Below the pieces are notes generated by a model. It saw nothing but the letters and a program-made list of their open reading frames with translations, did not search any database and was not told the DNA's origin. Positions 16,010-24,614 of a DNA stretch of 64,000 bases are shown here, piece by piece. The translations under genes were made by a program, and so were the position numbers. The DNA comes from Oleiharenicola lentus. Lineage in GTDB: Bacteria; Verrucomicrobiota; Verrucomicrobiia; Opitutales; Opitutaceae. Location of the stretch: contig NZ_SDHX01000001.1 of assembly GCF_004118375.1 (NCBI RefSeq), positions 744,001-808,000 of the forward strand, given 5' to 3'. Numbering within the stretch: the stretch's first letter is position 1; the number at the start of each line of letters is the position of its first letter.

Positions 16010-18100
16010 TTACTCGCGGAGCCAGAGACAGGCGGTGACGCCGCGCGGGTAGTAGCGGCTGCCGCAGGCCTCGCCGGAGTCGCTGCGGATCTGGTCGCAC
16101 ATGGCGTCCTTGCCGCAGCCGGGCGTGCGCTGCCAGTTGGCATGGACGCGGTCGGCGGCGCGGGCGCTGTCGTTCAGGGCGGCGGGGAACAGCGAGCGGA
16201 CGACGTGCTGGGCGATCGCGATCTTGGAGAACCAGGTGTTGGTGCTAGTGCTGCTCATCTTCCAGCCGCCACTGGTGGCATCGAGGCAGATGCCGCGTTG
16301 CAGCGACTGGCTGAGGTGGCGCTCCAGCTGCGCGAAGAGCGGGGCGAAGCGACCGGCTGCGTCGGTGGCATCCCGGTAGCCGAGGAAGAGGGGATACACG
16401 AAGCCCTCGACGGCGGGCAGGATGCGCGAGCAGTTGTTCTTCTCGAAGACCGCGGGGAAGAAGCCCGTGTTTTCCTCGAACTTGGTGGTCAGCGTGCGGG
16501 CCAGGAGGTCGGCGGTGGCGCGTGCGGCGGCCGATTCCGGGTGGAGGCCGAGCGTGGCGAAAGTGCGCTCCAGCAGCACCCAGGCCCCGAGGGCCTTCAC
16601 GGAGAGATAAAGGTTGTTGCGGGCCTGGCCGAGGGAGACATCGAGGCTGTCGTAGGTGGTGATCTCGGCGCCTTCGCCGACACGGGCACTGTCCTGTTTG
16701 AGCAAGCCGTCGCGTTGCGCCGGGTCGGGGTGGTCGCGGCGGCGCAGGCTGTCGGCGCAGGCGAGCAGGGTTTTCCGGTTGGCCCGGAGCCAGGTGCGGT
16801 CACCGGTGTGGGCGGCGTAAGTGCAGGCGCAGAGGACCCAGTTGAGCAGCTGCTCCATCGTCATGTGCGAGAAGCAGCCATGCTGGTTGTCGCACTCGTA
16901 GCTGGAGCGGCCGGGAGGGGTGAAGAAGTCGTTCACGCCCATGTCGTGGGTGAAGGAGAGACCGTGCTGGTCGCGGTAGCTGTAGCGGCGCACAAACAGA
17001 TCAAGCGTGTCGCGCACCGCCCAGGGCTGCCATTGCAGCTCGAAGAACAGGTGATCCACCGTGAGGTCAAAGGTGTTGATCATCCGGTATTCGCCCTCGT
17101 TGACGACCCAGAGCGGCTTGCCCTTGTGCCAGAGCAGCTCGGAGCTGCCGAGGTAGCTGTGCGTGGCCTGGGCGATGAGGAATTTCTGATCGTCGCTGAG
17201 CTTGGTGCGGGCCAGTTCGCGGTCGCGTTGGGCGGCGAGGCGCTCGTAGCGGCGGTATTCCTTCAGGCCGTGGGCCAGCACATCCTCGAGATCGGCGAAG
17301 AGGCGGGTGTAGGCAAAGCTCGCGGTGAGGCCGGTCGAGACCGGGCCGGCGGCATAAAAACCGAGCACGAGCGGGAAGCGCTTCCGTTGTCCGGCGGGGA
17401 CGGTGCACACGAGGCCCGTTTCGCCGGCGATGACATGCAGCCCGCGGTGGTCGAGAAACTTCGGGTTGAGGATGTCGAAGCCCTGCTTGAGGGCGACGTT
17501 GCGTCCGGGTTTGGTCGCGTAACCGAACCGGCCGCCGGCCGCGAAGCCGGTGAGGCCCGGTGCGGTGTCACCGAGCGGACGCAGCGTGTCGTCGCCCACG
17601 CCCACGCCAAAGACGAGTTCGACCGGGGAGGAGCCGGTGCGGTTGTCGTATTCGATCCAACCCGTGACCAGCGGCGCGAGATGGAAGCGGGCGGCCGCGC
17701 GCTTCATTTTCGCCGGGTCGGGCACTTCGCCAAATGGGGAGAGCAGCGAGAAGCCGAACCTGCCGCCCTCGGCCCGCCAGGTGTCGCTGGCCCAGCCAAG
17801 CGTGCGCGTGTAGTCGGTCGGGCGGAGCGAGTCGAAGCCGCGCGGCGGCTGGACCACGGTCGTGTCGCCGGTGAAGGCGCCCTCCTGCGACTTGGGTGGC
17901 GTCAGGAAAGGCAGCAGCCGCCACGAGGCGGCGGGCCCATTGCGATAACCGATGTAGAGGTTCTGCTTCGCGGGCCCGCGCAGCGACTGGCCGAAACCGC
18001 CGGGGGCATCGACCAACCCGCAGGTGAAGCTTGCGAAAGCACCGAACGGAGAATGCTGAACGTGGTAACTTTCCTCGGATGACGCGGACGGACGGCTCAT
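16010..18100 (-). CDS. GH52 beta-xylosidase
   Basis: This 696-residue enzyme releases xylose from the non-reducing end of xylo-oligosaccharides. It matches GH52 in length and motifs. The block WVVNEGEYRMINTFDLTVD puts a glutamate at position 335, the same number as the known nucleophile in the Geobacillus enzyme. The acid residue should be the Asp484 or Asp487 of TTYDSLDVSLGQARNNLY. Other family blocks include YECDNQHGCFSHMTMEQLL and SSTSTNTWFSKIAIAQ. There is no signal peptide, so hydrolysis is cytoplasmic, after import by the adjacent symporter. It follows xylA across an intrinsic terminator. Confidence 0.94.
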   Translation of the reverse strand: MSRPSASSEESYHVQHSPFGAFASFTCGLVDAPGGFGQSLRGPAKQNLYIGYRNGPAASWRLLPFLTPPKSQEGAFTGDTTVVQPPRGFDSLRPTDYTRTLGWASDTWRAEGGRFGFSLLSPFGEVPDPAKMKRAAARFHLAPLVTGWIEYDNRTGSSPVELVFGVGVGDDTLRPLGDTAPGLTGFAAGGRFGYATKPGRNVALKQGFDILNPKFLDHRGLHVIAGETGLVCTVPAGQRKRFPLVLGFYAAGPVSTGLTASFAYTRLFADLEDVLAHGLKEYRRYERLAAQRDRELARTKLSDDQKFLIAQATHSYLGSSELLWHKGKPLWVVNEGEYRMINTFDLTVDHLFFELQWQPWAVRDTLDLFVRRYSYRDQHGLSFTHDMGVNDFFTPPGRSSYECDNQHGCFSHMTMEQLLNWVLCACTYAAHTGDRTWLRANRKTLLACADSLRRRDHPDPAQRDGLLKQDSARVGEGAEITTYDSLDVSLGQARNNLYLSVKALGAWVLLERTFATLGLHPESAAARATADLLARTLTTKFEENTGFFPAVFEKNNCSRILPAVEGFVYPLFLGYRDATDAAGRFAPLFAQLERHLSQSLQRGICLDATSGGWKMSSTSTNTWFSKIAIAQHVVRSLFPAALNDSARAADRVHANWQRTPGCGKDAMCDQIRSDSGEACGSRYYPRGVTACLWLRE

Positions 18101-18120
18101 GGGGCGGGGTAGAGGCGGAC

Positions 18121-18157
18121 CGAAAAAACGACCGGCCGGAGCGAGGGCTCCGGCCGG
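18121..18157 (-). terminator. Intrinsic terminator after xylA
   Basis: Read on the minus strand, an 11-bp perfect stem pairs CCGGCCGGAGC (18132-18142 on the plus strand) with GCTCCGGCCGG (18147-18157) around a 4-nt loop. It is followed by six T residues (plus-strand A run 18123-18128). It stands between xylA and the GH52 gene, so it should lower transcription of the downstream xylan operon relative to xylA. Confidence 0.9.
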
Positions 18158-18166
18158 CGTTGGGAA

Positions 18167-19495
18167 TCAGCCATGCAGATACTGCATGAGGAGGTTTTCG
18201 AGATACTCCTGCTTGCCGGACTTCGGGGTGGGTTCGCCGAGCTTGGTGAGGACGAGCTTCTCGAGGGACTTGAAGGTGGCCTTGCCCTTCTCGATGTCGC
18301 GGCCGTAGCCGGTGTCGTAGGAGGAGTAGCGGTCGGCCACGAACTGCTCGAACTTGCCCTCGGCGAGGATGCGGCGGGCGATCTTGAAGGCCAGGGCGTA
18401 GGCATCCATGCCGCCGATGTGGGCGTGGAAGAGGTCGTCGAGGTCGGTCGAGGGCCGGCGGAGCTTGGCGTCGAAGTTGAAGCCGCCGGAGCCCAGGCCG
18501 CCCGCCTTGAGGATCGAGATCATGGCGAGGGTCAGCGTGCGAACATCGGTCGAGAACTGGTCGGTGTCCCAGCCCAGGAGTTCGTCGCCGGAGTTGGCGT
18601 CGATCGAGCCGAGCATCTTGGCGGAAGCCGCGACCTCGATCTCGTGCTGGAAGGTATGGCCGGCGAGCGTGGCGTGGTTGGTCTCGATGTTGAACTTGAA
18701 GTGCTTCTCCAGGCCGTAGGTGCGAAGGAAGGCGATGCCCGAGGCCACGTCGAAGTCATACTGGTGCTTCGTGGGCTCCTTCGGCTTCGGCTCGATGAGG
18801 AACTGGCCGGTGAAGCCGATTTCCTTGGCGTAATCGACCGCCATGTGGAGGAAGCGGGCGAGGTGGTCCTGCTCGCGCTTGAGGTTGGTGTTGAGGAGGG
18901 TCTCGTAGCCTTCACGGCCGCCCCAGAAGACGTAGTTCTCGCCGCCGAGCTCGACCGTGCACTCCATGGCCTTCTTCACCTGCGCGGCGGCGTAGGCGAA
19001 GACGTGGGCGTCGGGATTGGTCGAGGCGCCGCACATGAAGCGCGGGTTGCTGAAGAGGTTGGCGGTGCCCCAGAGGAGCTTCACGCCGGTGGCTTTCTGC
19101 AGGCCCTTCGCGTGGGCGACGATCTTGTCGAGGATCTTGTTGGACTCGGCCAGCGTGCGGCCTTCCGGTGCGATGTCGCGGTCGTGCCAGCACCAGAACG
19201 GTGCCTCGATCTTCTGGAAGAACTCGAAGGCGGCATCCATCCGGACCTTGGCCACGGAGACCGGGTCCTTGCCGCTTTCCCACGGGCGCACGATGGTGCC
19301 CGGGCCGAACGGGTCGGAACCGGTGCCGCGGAACGCGTGCCAGTAGGCGATGGAGAAGCGCATGTGCTCCTTCAGGGTTTTGCCGTCGATGATTTCCGAC
19401 GGGTTGTAGTGCTTGAAGGAAAGCGCGTTGGCGGAACGCGGGCCCTCATAGCGGATCTTGCCGATCTGCGGGAAGTGCTTGTTCAAGGATTTCAT
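18167..19495 (-). CDS. xylA: Xylose isomerase
   Basis: This 442-residue cytoplasmic enzyme converts D-xylose to D-xylulose with two divalent metals. Family blocks are complete: FKHYNP near the start, [12 protein letters not shown] (active-site His and Asp), [79 protein letters not shown] and [11 protein letters not shown]. The chosen start matches the usual family length of about 440, but it has no ribosome binding site. An in-frame ATG at 19564, preceded by GGAGG with a 5-nt spacer, would add 23 residues. It is the first gene of the minus-strand xylan locus and divergent from a LacI-type regulator. Confidence 0.97.
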   Translation of the reverse strand: MKSLNKHFPQIGKIRYEGPRSANALSFKHYNPSEIIDGKTLKEHMRFSIAYWHAFRGTGSDPFGPGTIVRPWESGKDPVSVAKVRMDAAFEFFQKIEAPFWCWHDRDIAPEGRTLAESNKILDKIVAHAKGLQKATGVKLLWGTANLFSNPRFMCGASTNPDAHVFAYAAAQVKKAMECTVELGGENYVFWGGREGYETLLNTNLKREQDHLARFLHMAVDYAKEIGFTGQFLIEPKPKEPTKHQYDFDVASGIAFLRTYGLEKHFKFNIETNHATLAGHTFQHEIEVAASAKMLGSIDANSGDELLGWDTDQFSTDVRTLTLAMISILKAGGLGSGGFNFDAKLRRPSTDLDDLFHAHIGGMDAYALAFKIARRILAEGKFEQFVADRYSSYDTGYGRDIEKGKATFKSLEKLVLTKLGEPTPKSGKQEYLENLLMQYLHG

Positions 19496-19561
19496 GACGT
19501 GAAACAGGAATGAGCCATCAACGATGGCTGCGGGATAAGGAATCGCGAGCTTCGGCCATCG

Positions 19562-19574
19562 CATAATCTCCTCC
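19562..19574 (-). promoter_or_regulatory. Strong ribosome binding site with alternative xylA start
   Basis: On the minus strand GGAGGAGATT is followed directly by ATG (19564-19562), with a 5-nt spacer from the GGAGG core. The ATG is in frame with xylA, 69 nt upstream of the conserved start. It suggests that ribosomes load here and either make an N-terminally extended XylA or start again at 19495. Confidence 0.7.
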
Positions 19575-19648
19575 AAGGGATGGACCATACTAACTATAGA
19601 CTTGAATTGCTATTTGCCCCGGCTTTAGTAACTGAACCCCTACCCCTG

Positions 19649-20776
19649 ATGAGCGAGAAGCGCGTTACCCTGTCCGATATTGCGCAGCGCGCCGGCGTAC
19701 ACGTCACCACCGTGTCGCTGGCCATGCGCAACCACCCCCGATTGCCCGAGGAGACGCGGAAGCGTATCCAGGCCCTGGCCCAGGAGATGGGCTACACCCC
19801 GGATCCGCTGCTGCGGGCGCTCGTCGCCTACCGCGGCGGCGTCATCGAGCGGCGCAACACCCCGACGCTCGCCTACGTGACCAACTGGACCACGGAGTGG
19901 GGCTGGAAAAACGTGACCGCCCATCCGGATTTCTACGCCGGCGCCAAGACCAAGGCCACCGAGCTGGGCTACAAGCTGGAGCATTTCTGGATGCGGGACG
20001 AGGGCATGAGCCAGGAGCGGCTCGGCCAGATCCTGTATTCGCGCGGCATCAACGGCATCATCATCGCCTCGCACAGCCGGGAGATGGGTGACGCGCTCCA
20101 ATTCAAGTGGGAGAATTTCAGCGCGGTGAAGATCGATTACTTCCCGCACCAGCCGATGCTGCACAACGTCACCAACAACCAGTGCGACATCGTGCGGCTC
20201 GCGATGCAGAAGGTTTTGTCCGCCGGCTATCGCCGCATCGGGCTGGTGATGCACCGCGGCTGGGACCACGCGGTGGACCATCTCTGGACGGCGGGCTATC
20301 TCTGCGAGCAGCAGGTGCTGAAGGCCCGCGACCGGCTGCCGGTGCATCTTTTCCCCGAGGCCGAACCCCGCGACCGCTGGCTTAACGAAGGCAGCGAGGA
20401 ACTCTTTCCCGACCCCAAGGCCTTCATGGCCTGGTTCAAGCGCTACCGTCCGGAGGTCATCATCAGCAAGGCGTCCTTCGTGCTGCCGATCCTCAAGAAG
20501 ATGGGCCTGAGCGTGCCGGACGACGTGGCTTTCGTGGATGTCTTCCTGAGTGACTTTGGCGGCGCCACTGCCGGGGTGCGGCAGAATCACGAGACCGTCG
20601 GCGCGCTCGCCGTGGAAATCCTCGCCGGTCAGCTTCAGCACAACAAATACGGTGTGCCGGAGATCCCGACCACCACCTACGTCGAGGGCACTTGGTTCAA
20701 CGGTCGCTCCTGTCCGATGCCGGCGGTCGCCGGGACGGTCAGCAGCGGCGCCGGCTTGCGCAAGGTGGCGGTCTGA
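19649..20776 (+). CDS. LacI/GalR-family transcriptional regulator
   Basis: This 375-residue DNA-binding protein has the LacI helix-turn-helix at residues 5-55 (VTLSDIAQRAGVHVTTVSLAMRNH quoted over two lines of the family; RKRIQALAQEMGYTPDP). A periplasmic-binding-protein-like effector domain follows (ILYSRGINGIIIASHS, RRIGLVMHRG, DDVAFVDVFLSDFGG). It is transcribed away from xylA, so it probably controls the xylan operon, with a xylose-type sugar as effector; this is inferred from position. The start at 19649 puts the HTH at the N-terminus; 23 upstream residues from the ATG at 19580 look non-coding. No clear LacI-type operator is visible in the shared spacer. Confidence 0.92.
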   Translation: MSEKRVTLSDIAQRAGVHVTTVSLAMRNHPRLPEETRKRIQALAQEMGYTPDPLLRALVAYRGGVIERRNTPTLAYVTNWTTEWGWKNVTAHPDFYAGAKTKATELGYKLEHFWMRDEGMSQERLGQILYSRGINGIIIASHSREMGDALQFKWENFSAVKIDYFPHQPMLHNVTNNQCDIVRLAMQKVLSAGYRRIGLVMHRGWDHAVDHLWTAGYLCEQQVLKARDRLPVHLFPEAEPRDRWLNEGSEELFPDPKAFMAWFKRYRPEVIISKASFVLPILKKMGLSVPDDVAFVDVFLSDFGGATAGVRQNHETVGALAVEILAGQLQHNKYGVPEIPTTTYVEGTWFNGRSCPMPAVAGTVSSGAGLRKVAV

Positions 20777-20802
20777 GTCTTCATCGGCGTCTGCCTTTCC
20801 GC

Positions 20803-21798
20803 ATGAACGCATACGCCCCCGACCCCCAGCGCTACGACCATATCGCCTACGCCCGTTGCGGGCGCAGCGGCCTGAAGCTCCCGCGGATTTCGCTCGGACT
20901 CTGGCACAACTTTGGCGGCGTGGACGCCCTGGAAAACCAGCGCGCATTGCTCCGCCGCGCCATTGATCTTGGCATCACGCACTTCGACCTCGCCAACAAC
21001 TACGGCCCGCCGCCCGGCTCCGCCGAGGAAAACTTCGGTGTGCTGCTGAAGCAGGATTTCGCCGCCCACCGCGACGAGCTGATCATCTCCACCAAGGCCG
21101 GTTATTACATGTGGCCCGGGCCCTACGGCGAGTGGGGTTCGCGCAAATACCTCCGCGCCTCGCTCGACCAGAGCCTCAAGCGCATGGGCCTGGACTACGT
21201 GGACATCTTCTATTCGCACCGGCCCGACCCCGAGACCCCGCTTGAGGAGACGATGGGCGCGGTGGCCGACGCCGTGAAATCCGGCAAAGCGCTCTACGCC
21301 GGTGTTTCCAACTACAATGCCGCCCAGACGCGCCAGGCCGCGACCATCCTCAAGAGCCACGGCGTGCCGCTGCTCATCCATCAGCCGAAATACAACATGT
21401 TCGAGCGCTGGGTGGAGCCGGAGCTGCTGCCGACGCTCAGCGAGCTCGGTGCCGGGTGCATCCCATTCTCCCCGCTCGCGCAGGGCTTGCTGACCAATCG
21501 TTATCTCAACGGCATTCCCGAGGACTCGCGGGCGATGAAGTCCGGCGTGTTCCTCAAGCCCAGTCAGATCACGCCCGCAATGGTGGCGAAACTCCAGGCG
21601 CTCAATGGGCTCGCACAGGCCCACGGCGCCACGCTCGCGCAGTTCGCCACGCTCTGGCTGCTTCGCCGCCCGGAGATCACCACGGTGCTGATCGGTGCGA
21701 GCAAGGTCGCGCAGATCGACGACATCCACGCCGGGCTCAAGCTCGCCCCGCTCTCCGCGGACGAGCAGGCGCGGGTCGAGCAAATCCTCGCCAGCTGA
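20803..21798 (+). CDS. yghZ: Aldo/keto reductase, L-glyceraldehyde-3-phosphate reductase type
   Basis: This 331-residue NADPH-dependent reductase closely follows E. coli YghZ (Gpr), which reduces L-glyceraldehyde 3-phosphate and methylglyoxal-type aldehydes. Shared blocks include ISLGLWHNFGGVDALENQRA, THFDLANNYGPPPGSAEENFG with the catalytic Tyr in NNYG, ISTKAGYYMWPGPYG, SRKYLRASLDQSLKRMGLDY, VDIFYSHRPD and a C-terminal VLIGASKVAQ cofactor segment. It starts 26 bp after the LacI-type gene and is probably co-transcribed with it. The physiological substrate here could be a xylose-derived aldehyde, but that is speculation. Confidence 0.92.
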   Translation: MNAYAPDPQRYDHIAYARCGRSGLKLPRISLGLWHNFGGVDALENQRALLRRAIDLGITHFDLANNYGPPPGSAEENFGVLLKQDFAAHRDELIISTKAGYYMWPGPYGEWGSRKYLRASLDQSLKRMGLDYVDIFYSHRPDPETPLEETMGAVADAVKSGKALYAGVSNYNAAQTRQAATILKSHGVPLLIHQPKYNMFERWVEPELLPTLSELGAGCIPFSPLAQGLLTNRYLNGIPEDSRAMKSGVFLKPSQITPAMVAKLQALNGLAQAHGATLAQFATLWLLRRPEITTVLIGASKVAQIDDIHAGLKLAPLSADEQARVEQILAS

Positions 21799-21800
21799 CG

Positions 21801-23231
21801 TCAGGGCGGCAACCGACCGAACTGTTGTTGGAACGCCTGCTGCAAGCCGCGCACGACTTCGGGCGGGGTTTTCGTTTGGCGACGCACGTCGGCCCACCGC
21901 CGCAGCGCCTCGGCTTCATCGCGTTGGCTGATCGCGTAGAAGGTGAGCGTGGCCTGGGCCATGGGGTGGCCAGGCTGGCGTTCGAGCGCGAGGTGCAGCG
22001 CGGCCAAGGCGTCAGAGTTGCGACCGGTGGCAAAGAGGACCTGCGCGAGTTCCACGAGCGGCGAAGACTCGCTTGGGCGCAGCTCGTAGCCGCGGCGGAA
22101 CTCGACGGCGGCGTCCTCCAGGCGTCCGGTCGCCTTGAGCCAGCGTGCGTAGTCGAGTCGCAGGCTGGGTGATTGTGGGCAGTGGGTCAGTCCGCGGGAC
22201 AGTGCGCTTACGGCGGCTTCGGTCTGACCCAGCTCGCGCAGGGTGCTGATGAGCAGGAGCCAGGCGTCGGAGTCACCGGCGTTTGCCGCCACGGCTTGCT
22301 CGAGGTGGGCGCGCGCAGCGGCGAAGTTCCGGCCGTTGAAGTGGATCTGCGCTGCCTGACGGCGGAAGGAGCTGTTGCGCGGGGCGAGGACGATGGCGGC
22401 GTCGAGCAGTTCCAGCGCGCGGGTGGGATCTCCGGCCGAGCTGGCGATGGCGGCGGTCACGCTCAGGCGATAGGCGTCGAAACAAACGTCGGCCAACCCG
22501 TCGAGCCACGGGTCGGGCAGGTCGGTAAACTCCCGGCGACCGATGCGCTCACGCAGGGCGTCGGCGGTGGCGCGGTCGGCGAAATGTTCGCTGACCGTTA
22601 CCAGCAGCGAGAGTGCGCCGATGAATTCGGGATGGCGCGCCAGGGCGTCGTTCAGGCGGGTGCGGGCTTCGTTCCAGTCGCCGCGAGCGACCGCGCTGCG
22701 CGCGAGTCCCAGCAAGGCGTAGGGTTGCCCCGGTGCCCGGCGCAGCGCCTCCTCGTAGGCGCGGGCGGCCTCGGCCGGCTGGTTGGCTTTAACCAGCACG
22801 TCGCCGAGGCGAATCCAGGCCGGCAGATAATCCGGGGCCAAGGCGGTGGCACGGCGATAGAGCGGCAGGGCTTCCTCGGCGCGGCCGTAGAGCGCATGGA
22901 TGCCCGCGGCGAGATGCGGCCAGCGCGCCTCGCGTGGCTGGAGTTCGCGCAGGCCGTCGTAGCAGAGCAAGGCCTCGGCGAAGAAACCGTTGGCGTGATA
23001 GAGCCGGCTGAGCGTGGCCAGGCCGGAGACGGATTTTGACCACGAGCGCGCTTCGTTTTCGGCGTCGGTGATCTGGTCGGCCAGCGTCGCCGGCCAGCCG
23101 GTGAGAGCCGGAACAGACGGCAGATGCTGCGCGACCGTGCGCTGGCGGCCCGTGTTGCGCCAGCCCCACCAGCCCGTGGTGCCAAGCACGGCCGTGGCGA
23201 AGAGAGTGACGAAGAGACGAGCGCGGGTCAT
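21801..23231 (-). CDS. TPR-repeat protein, membrane-anchored
   Basis: The 476-residue product has one N-terminal hydrophobic segment (about 5-22, LFVTLFATAVLGTTGWWGW) that would anchor it or act as an uncleaved signal. At least eight tetratricopeptide units follow from about residue 70 to 440 (for example FFAEALLCYDGLRELQP, AEEALPLYRRATALAPDYL, PAEAARAYEEALRRAPGQPYA, SDALAALHLALERQPGHP). Such repeats bind other proteins. It is the last of four co-directional genes for surface-type proteins, but no function is known. A double palindrome lies just upstream of the start. Confidence 0.8.
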   Translation of the reverse strand: MTRARLFVTLFATAVLGTTGWWGWRNTGRQRTVAQHLPSVPALTGWPATLADQITDAENEARSWSKSVSGLATLSRLYHANGFFAEALLCYDGLRELQPREARWPHLAAGIHALYGRAEEALPLYRRATALAPDYLPAWIRLGDVLVKANQPAEAARAYEEALRRAPGQPYALLGLARSAVARGDWNEARTRLNDALARHPEFIGALSLLVTVSEHFADRATADALRERIGRREFTDLPDPWLDGLADVCFDAYRLSVTAAIASSAGDPTRALELLDAAIVLAPRNSSFRRQAAQIHFNGRNFAAARAHLEQAVAANAGDSDAWLLLISTLRELGQTEAAVSALSRGLTHCPQSPSLRLDYARWLKATGRLEDAAVEFRRGYELRPSESSPLVELAQVLFATGRNSDALAALHLALERQPGHPMAQATLTFYAISQRDEAEALRRWADVRRQTKTPPEVVRGLQQAFQQQFGRLPP

Positions 23232-23235
23232 TGGA

Positions 23236-23291
23236 GTGGCGGTCTACGACCGCCGAAATTGGGCCGGACGGCGGTCATAGACCGCCGCCAC
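23236..23291. repeat. Double palindrome (REP-like) between two genes
   Basis: Two hairpin units stand back to back: GGCGGTC TAC GACCGCC (23239-23255) and GGCGGTC ATA GACCGCC (23270-23286), separated by 14 nt. The outer flanks GTGGC and GCCAC are also inverted. The 56-bp unit fills most of the gap between the TPR and FG-GAP lipoprotein genes. Its build, two palindromes with a short spacer inside inverted flanks, is the same as that of the element inside the gspI-like gene. Confidence 0.85.
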
Positions 23292-23323
23292 AGCAAGCGA
23301 AGGTTTTCGGCGCTCGGACACGA

Positions 23324-24604
23324 TCAGGGCCTGGCGGCCGGGCGCCAGAGGGTGATGCGGTCCATGCGGTCGAAAGGCGGATAGGAATAGAATCCCGCCG
23401 TGACGAGCGAAGGCCGGCCGGAGCCGTCGAGATCGCCGGCCGCGCAGGTGATGAGCTGGATGGGGGCGTGCGCGAGCACGTGCATCGTAAAATTCATCTT
23501 CCCGTCGTTGCGGAAGGCGACGAGCGCCGCGGCTTCGGGGTTCTGCCAGTCGTTGAATCCGCTCACGCACACGATGTCCATGACGCCGCGGCCCTCGAGG
23601 TCCACGCCGACGGGGGCGTAGGCGCCGGGCAGGTCGGCGATGCGGTGGTAGCGGAAGTTGCCGTCGCCCACGTTTTCCAGCCACTGCAGGCCGTGCCACG
23701 GGCGCTTGCCCGGGTCCGCGTAAGCGAAGCCGTCGCCGTTGGTGTAGAGGACGTCGGGCCGGCCGTCGCGGTTCAGGTCGCAGAGGCTGATGCCGCTGCT
23801 GCCGTAGTCCTCGTTGGTGGAGCCGAAGAGAATCTTGCCGGTGAAGTTGCCCTTGCCGTCGTTGGTGAACAGGTGGACTTCCTCCCACTGCTGCGAGACG
23901 AGGGCGACGATGTCGAGGGTGCGGTCGCCGTTCAGGTCGGCGACGCAGACGTTGATCGTGCCGGAGAGGTTCAGGAGGATTTTGCTTTCGAACTGCCAGC
24001 CGCCGAGGTTGCGCATCCAGCGGATCTCACCCTGGTCGTAGCCAAACTGCGCGACCGCGAGGTCGATCCGGCCGTCGCCGTCGAAGTCGCCGGCGCGAAT
24101 GTCGGTCACGCGCGCGATGCGCTCGGCGATGACCCGCTTGGTGAAGTTTTGGCGGCCGTCATTTTCCAGGATGATGACCGAGCCGATCTTGTCGTTGTTG
24201 GGGAAAACCTCGCCCATGCAGGCGACGAGCAGGTCGAGATCGGCGTCGGCGTCCATGTCCACGGCTTCGACATGCACAGGCGAGGGCAGGCCGGCCACGA
24301 GCGTGGATTCGGTGAACTTGCCGGGGGCGGTCTGGCGGAGCCAAACGACGGCGTTGAGCTTGTCGTCGCAGGCGAGGATATCGTTGCGGCCGTTGCGATC
24401 GAGATCAGCGAGGTTCACATGGGAGATCCAAGGTTTGCCCTCGAAGGCGTTGCCGATGGATTCGCGGGTGAAACGGGCGAGGTCCTTAACCACGGCTGGC
24501 TGCGCGGGCAGGGCGGTCCGCTTGGGTTCGGTCGGAGCGCAGCCCGACAGGAGGACCAAGCCGACGGTGGGGATAAGGGCAAAATGTACCAGGCGGAGAT
24601 TCAT
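23324..24604 (-). CDS. FG-GAP/VCBS-repeat lipoprotein
   Basis: The 426-residue protein has a lipoprotein signal (LIPTVGLVLLSGC, acylated Cys22). The rest is a beta-propeller of FG-GAP/VCBS repeats with calcium-binding-like loops: NLADLDRNGRNDIL, AVDMDADADLDLL, RAGDFDGDGRIDLAV, CVADLNGDRTLDIV, SLCDLNRDGRPDVL and AGDLDGSGRPSLV. Such propellers bind ligands at the cell surface. It ends the run of large repeat proteins before the TPR gene and starts 10 bp after the double FG-GAP gene. The substrate or partner is unknown. Confidence 0.85.
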   Translation of the reverse strand: MNLRLVHFALIPTVGLVLLSGCAPTEPKRTALPAQPAVVKDLARFTRESIGNAFEGKPWISHVNLADLDRNGRNDILACDDKLNAVVWLRQTAPGKFTESTLVAGLPSPVHVEAVDMDADADLDLLVACMGEVFPNNDKIGSVIILENDGRQNFTKRVIAERIARVTDIRAGDFDGDGRIDLAVAQFGYDQGEIRWMRNLGGWQFESKILLNLSGTINVCVADLNGDRTLDIVALVSQQWEEVHLFTNDGKGNFTGKILFGSTNEDYGSSGISLCDLNRDGRPDVLYTNGDGFAYADPGKRPWHGLQWLENVGDGNFRYHRIADLPGAYAPVGVDLEGRGVMDIVCVSGFNDWQNPEAAALVAFRNDGKMNFTMHVLAHAPIQLITCAAGDLDGSGRPSLVTAGFYSYPPFDRMDRITLWRPAARP

Positions 24605-24614
24605 CAGAAATGAT

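Noticed and set aside
19591-19614. LacI-type operator (ATAG...CTAT dyad) between xylA and the regulator
   Set aside because: Only four bases of each arm match and the centre is not symmetric; chance is likely in an AT-rich spacer.
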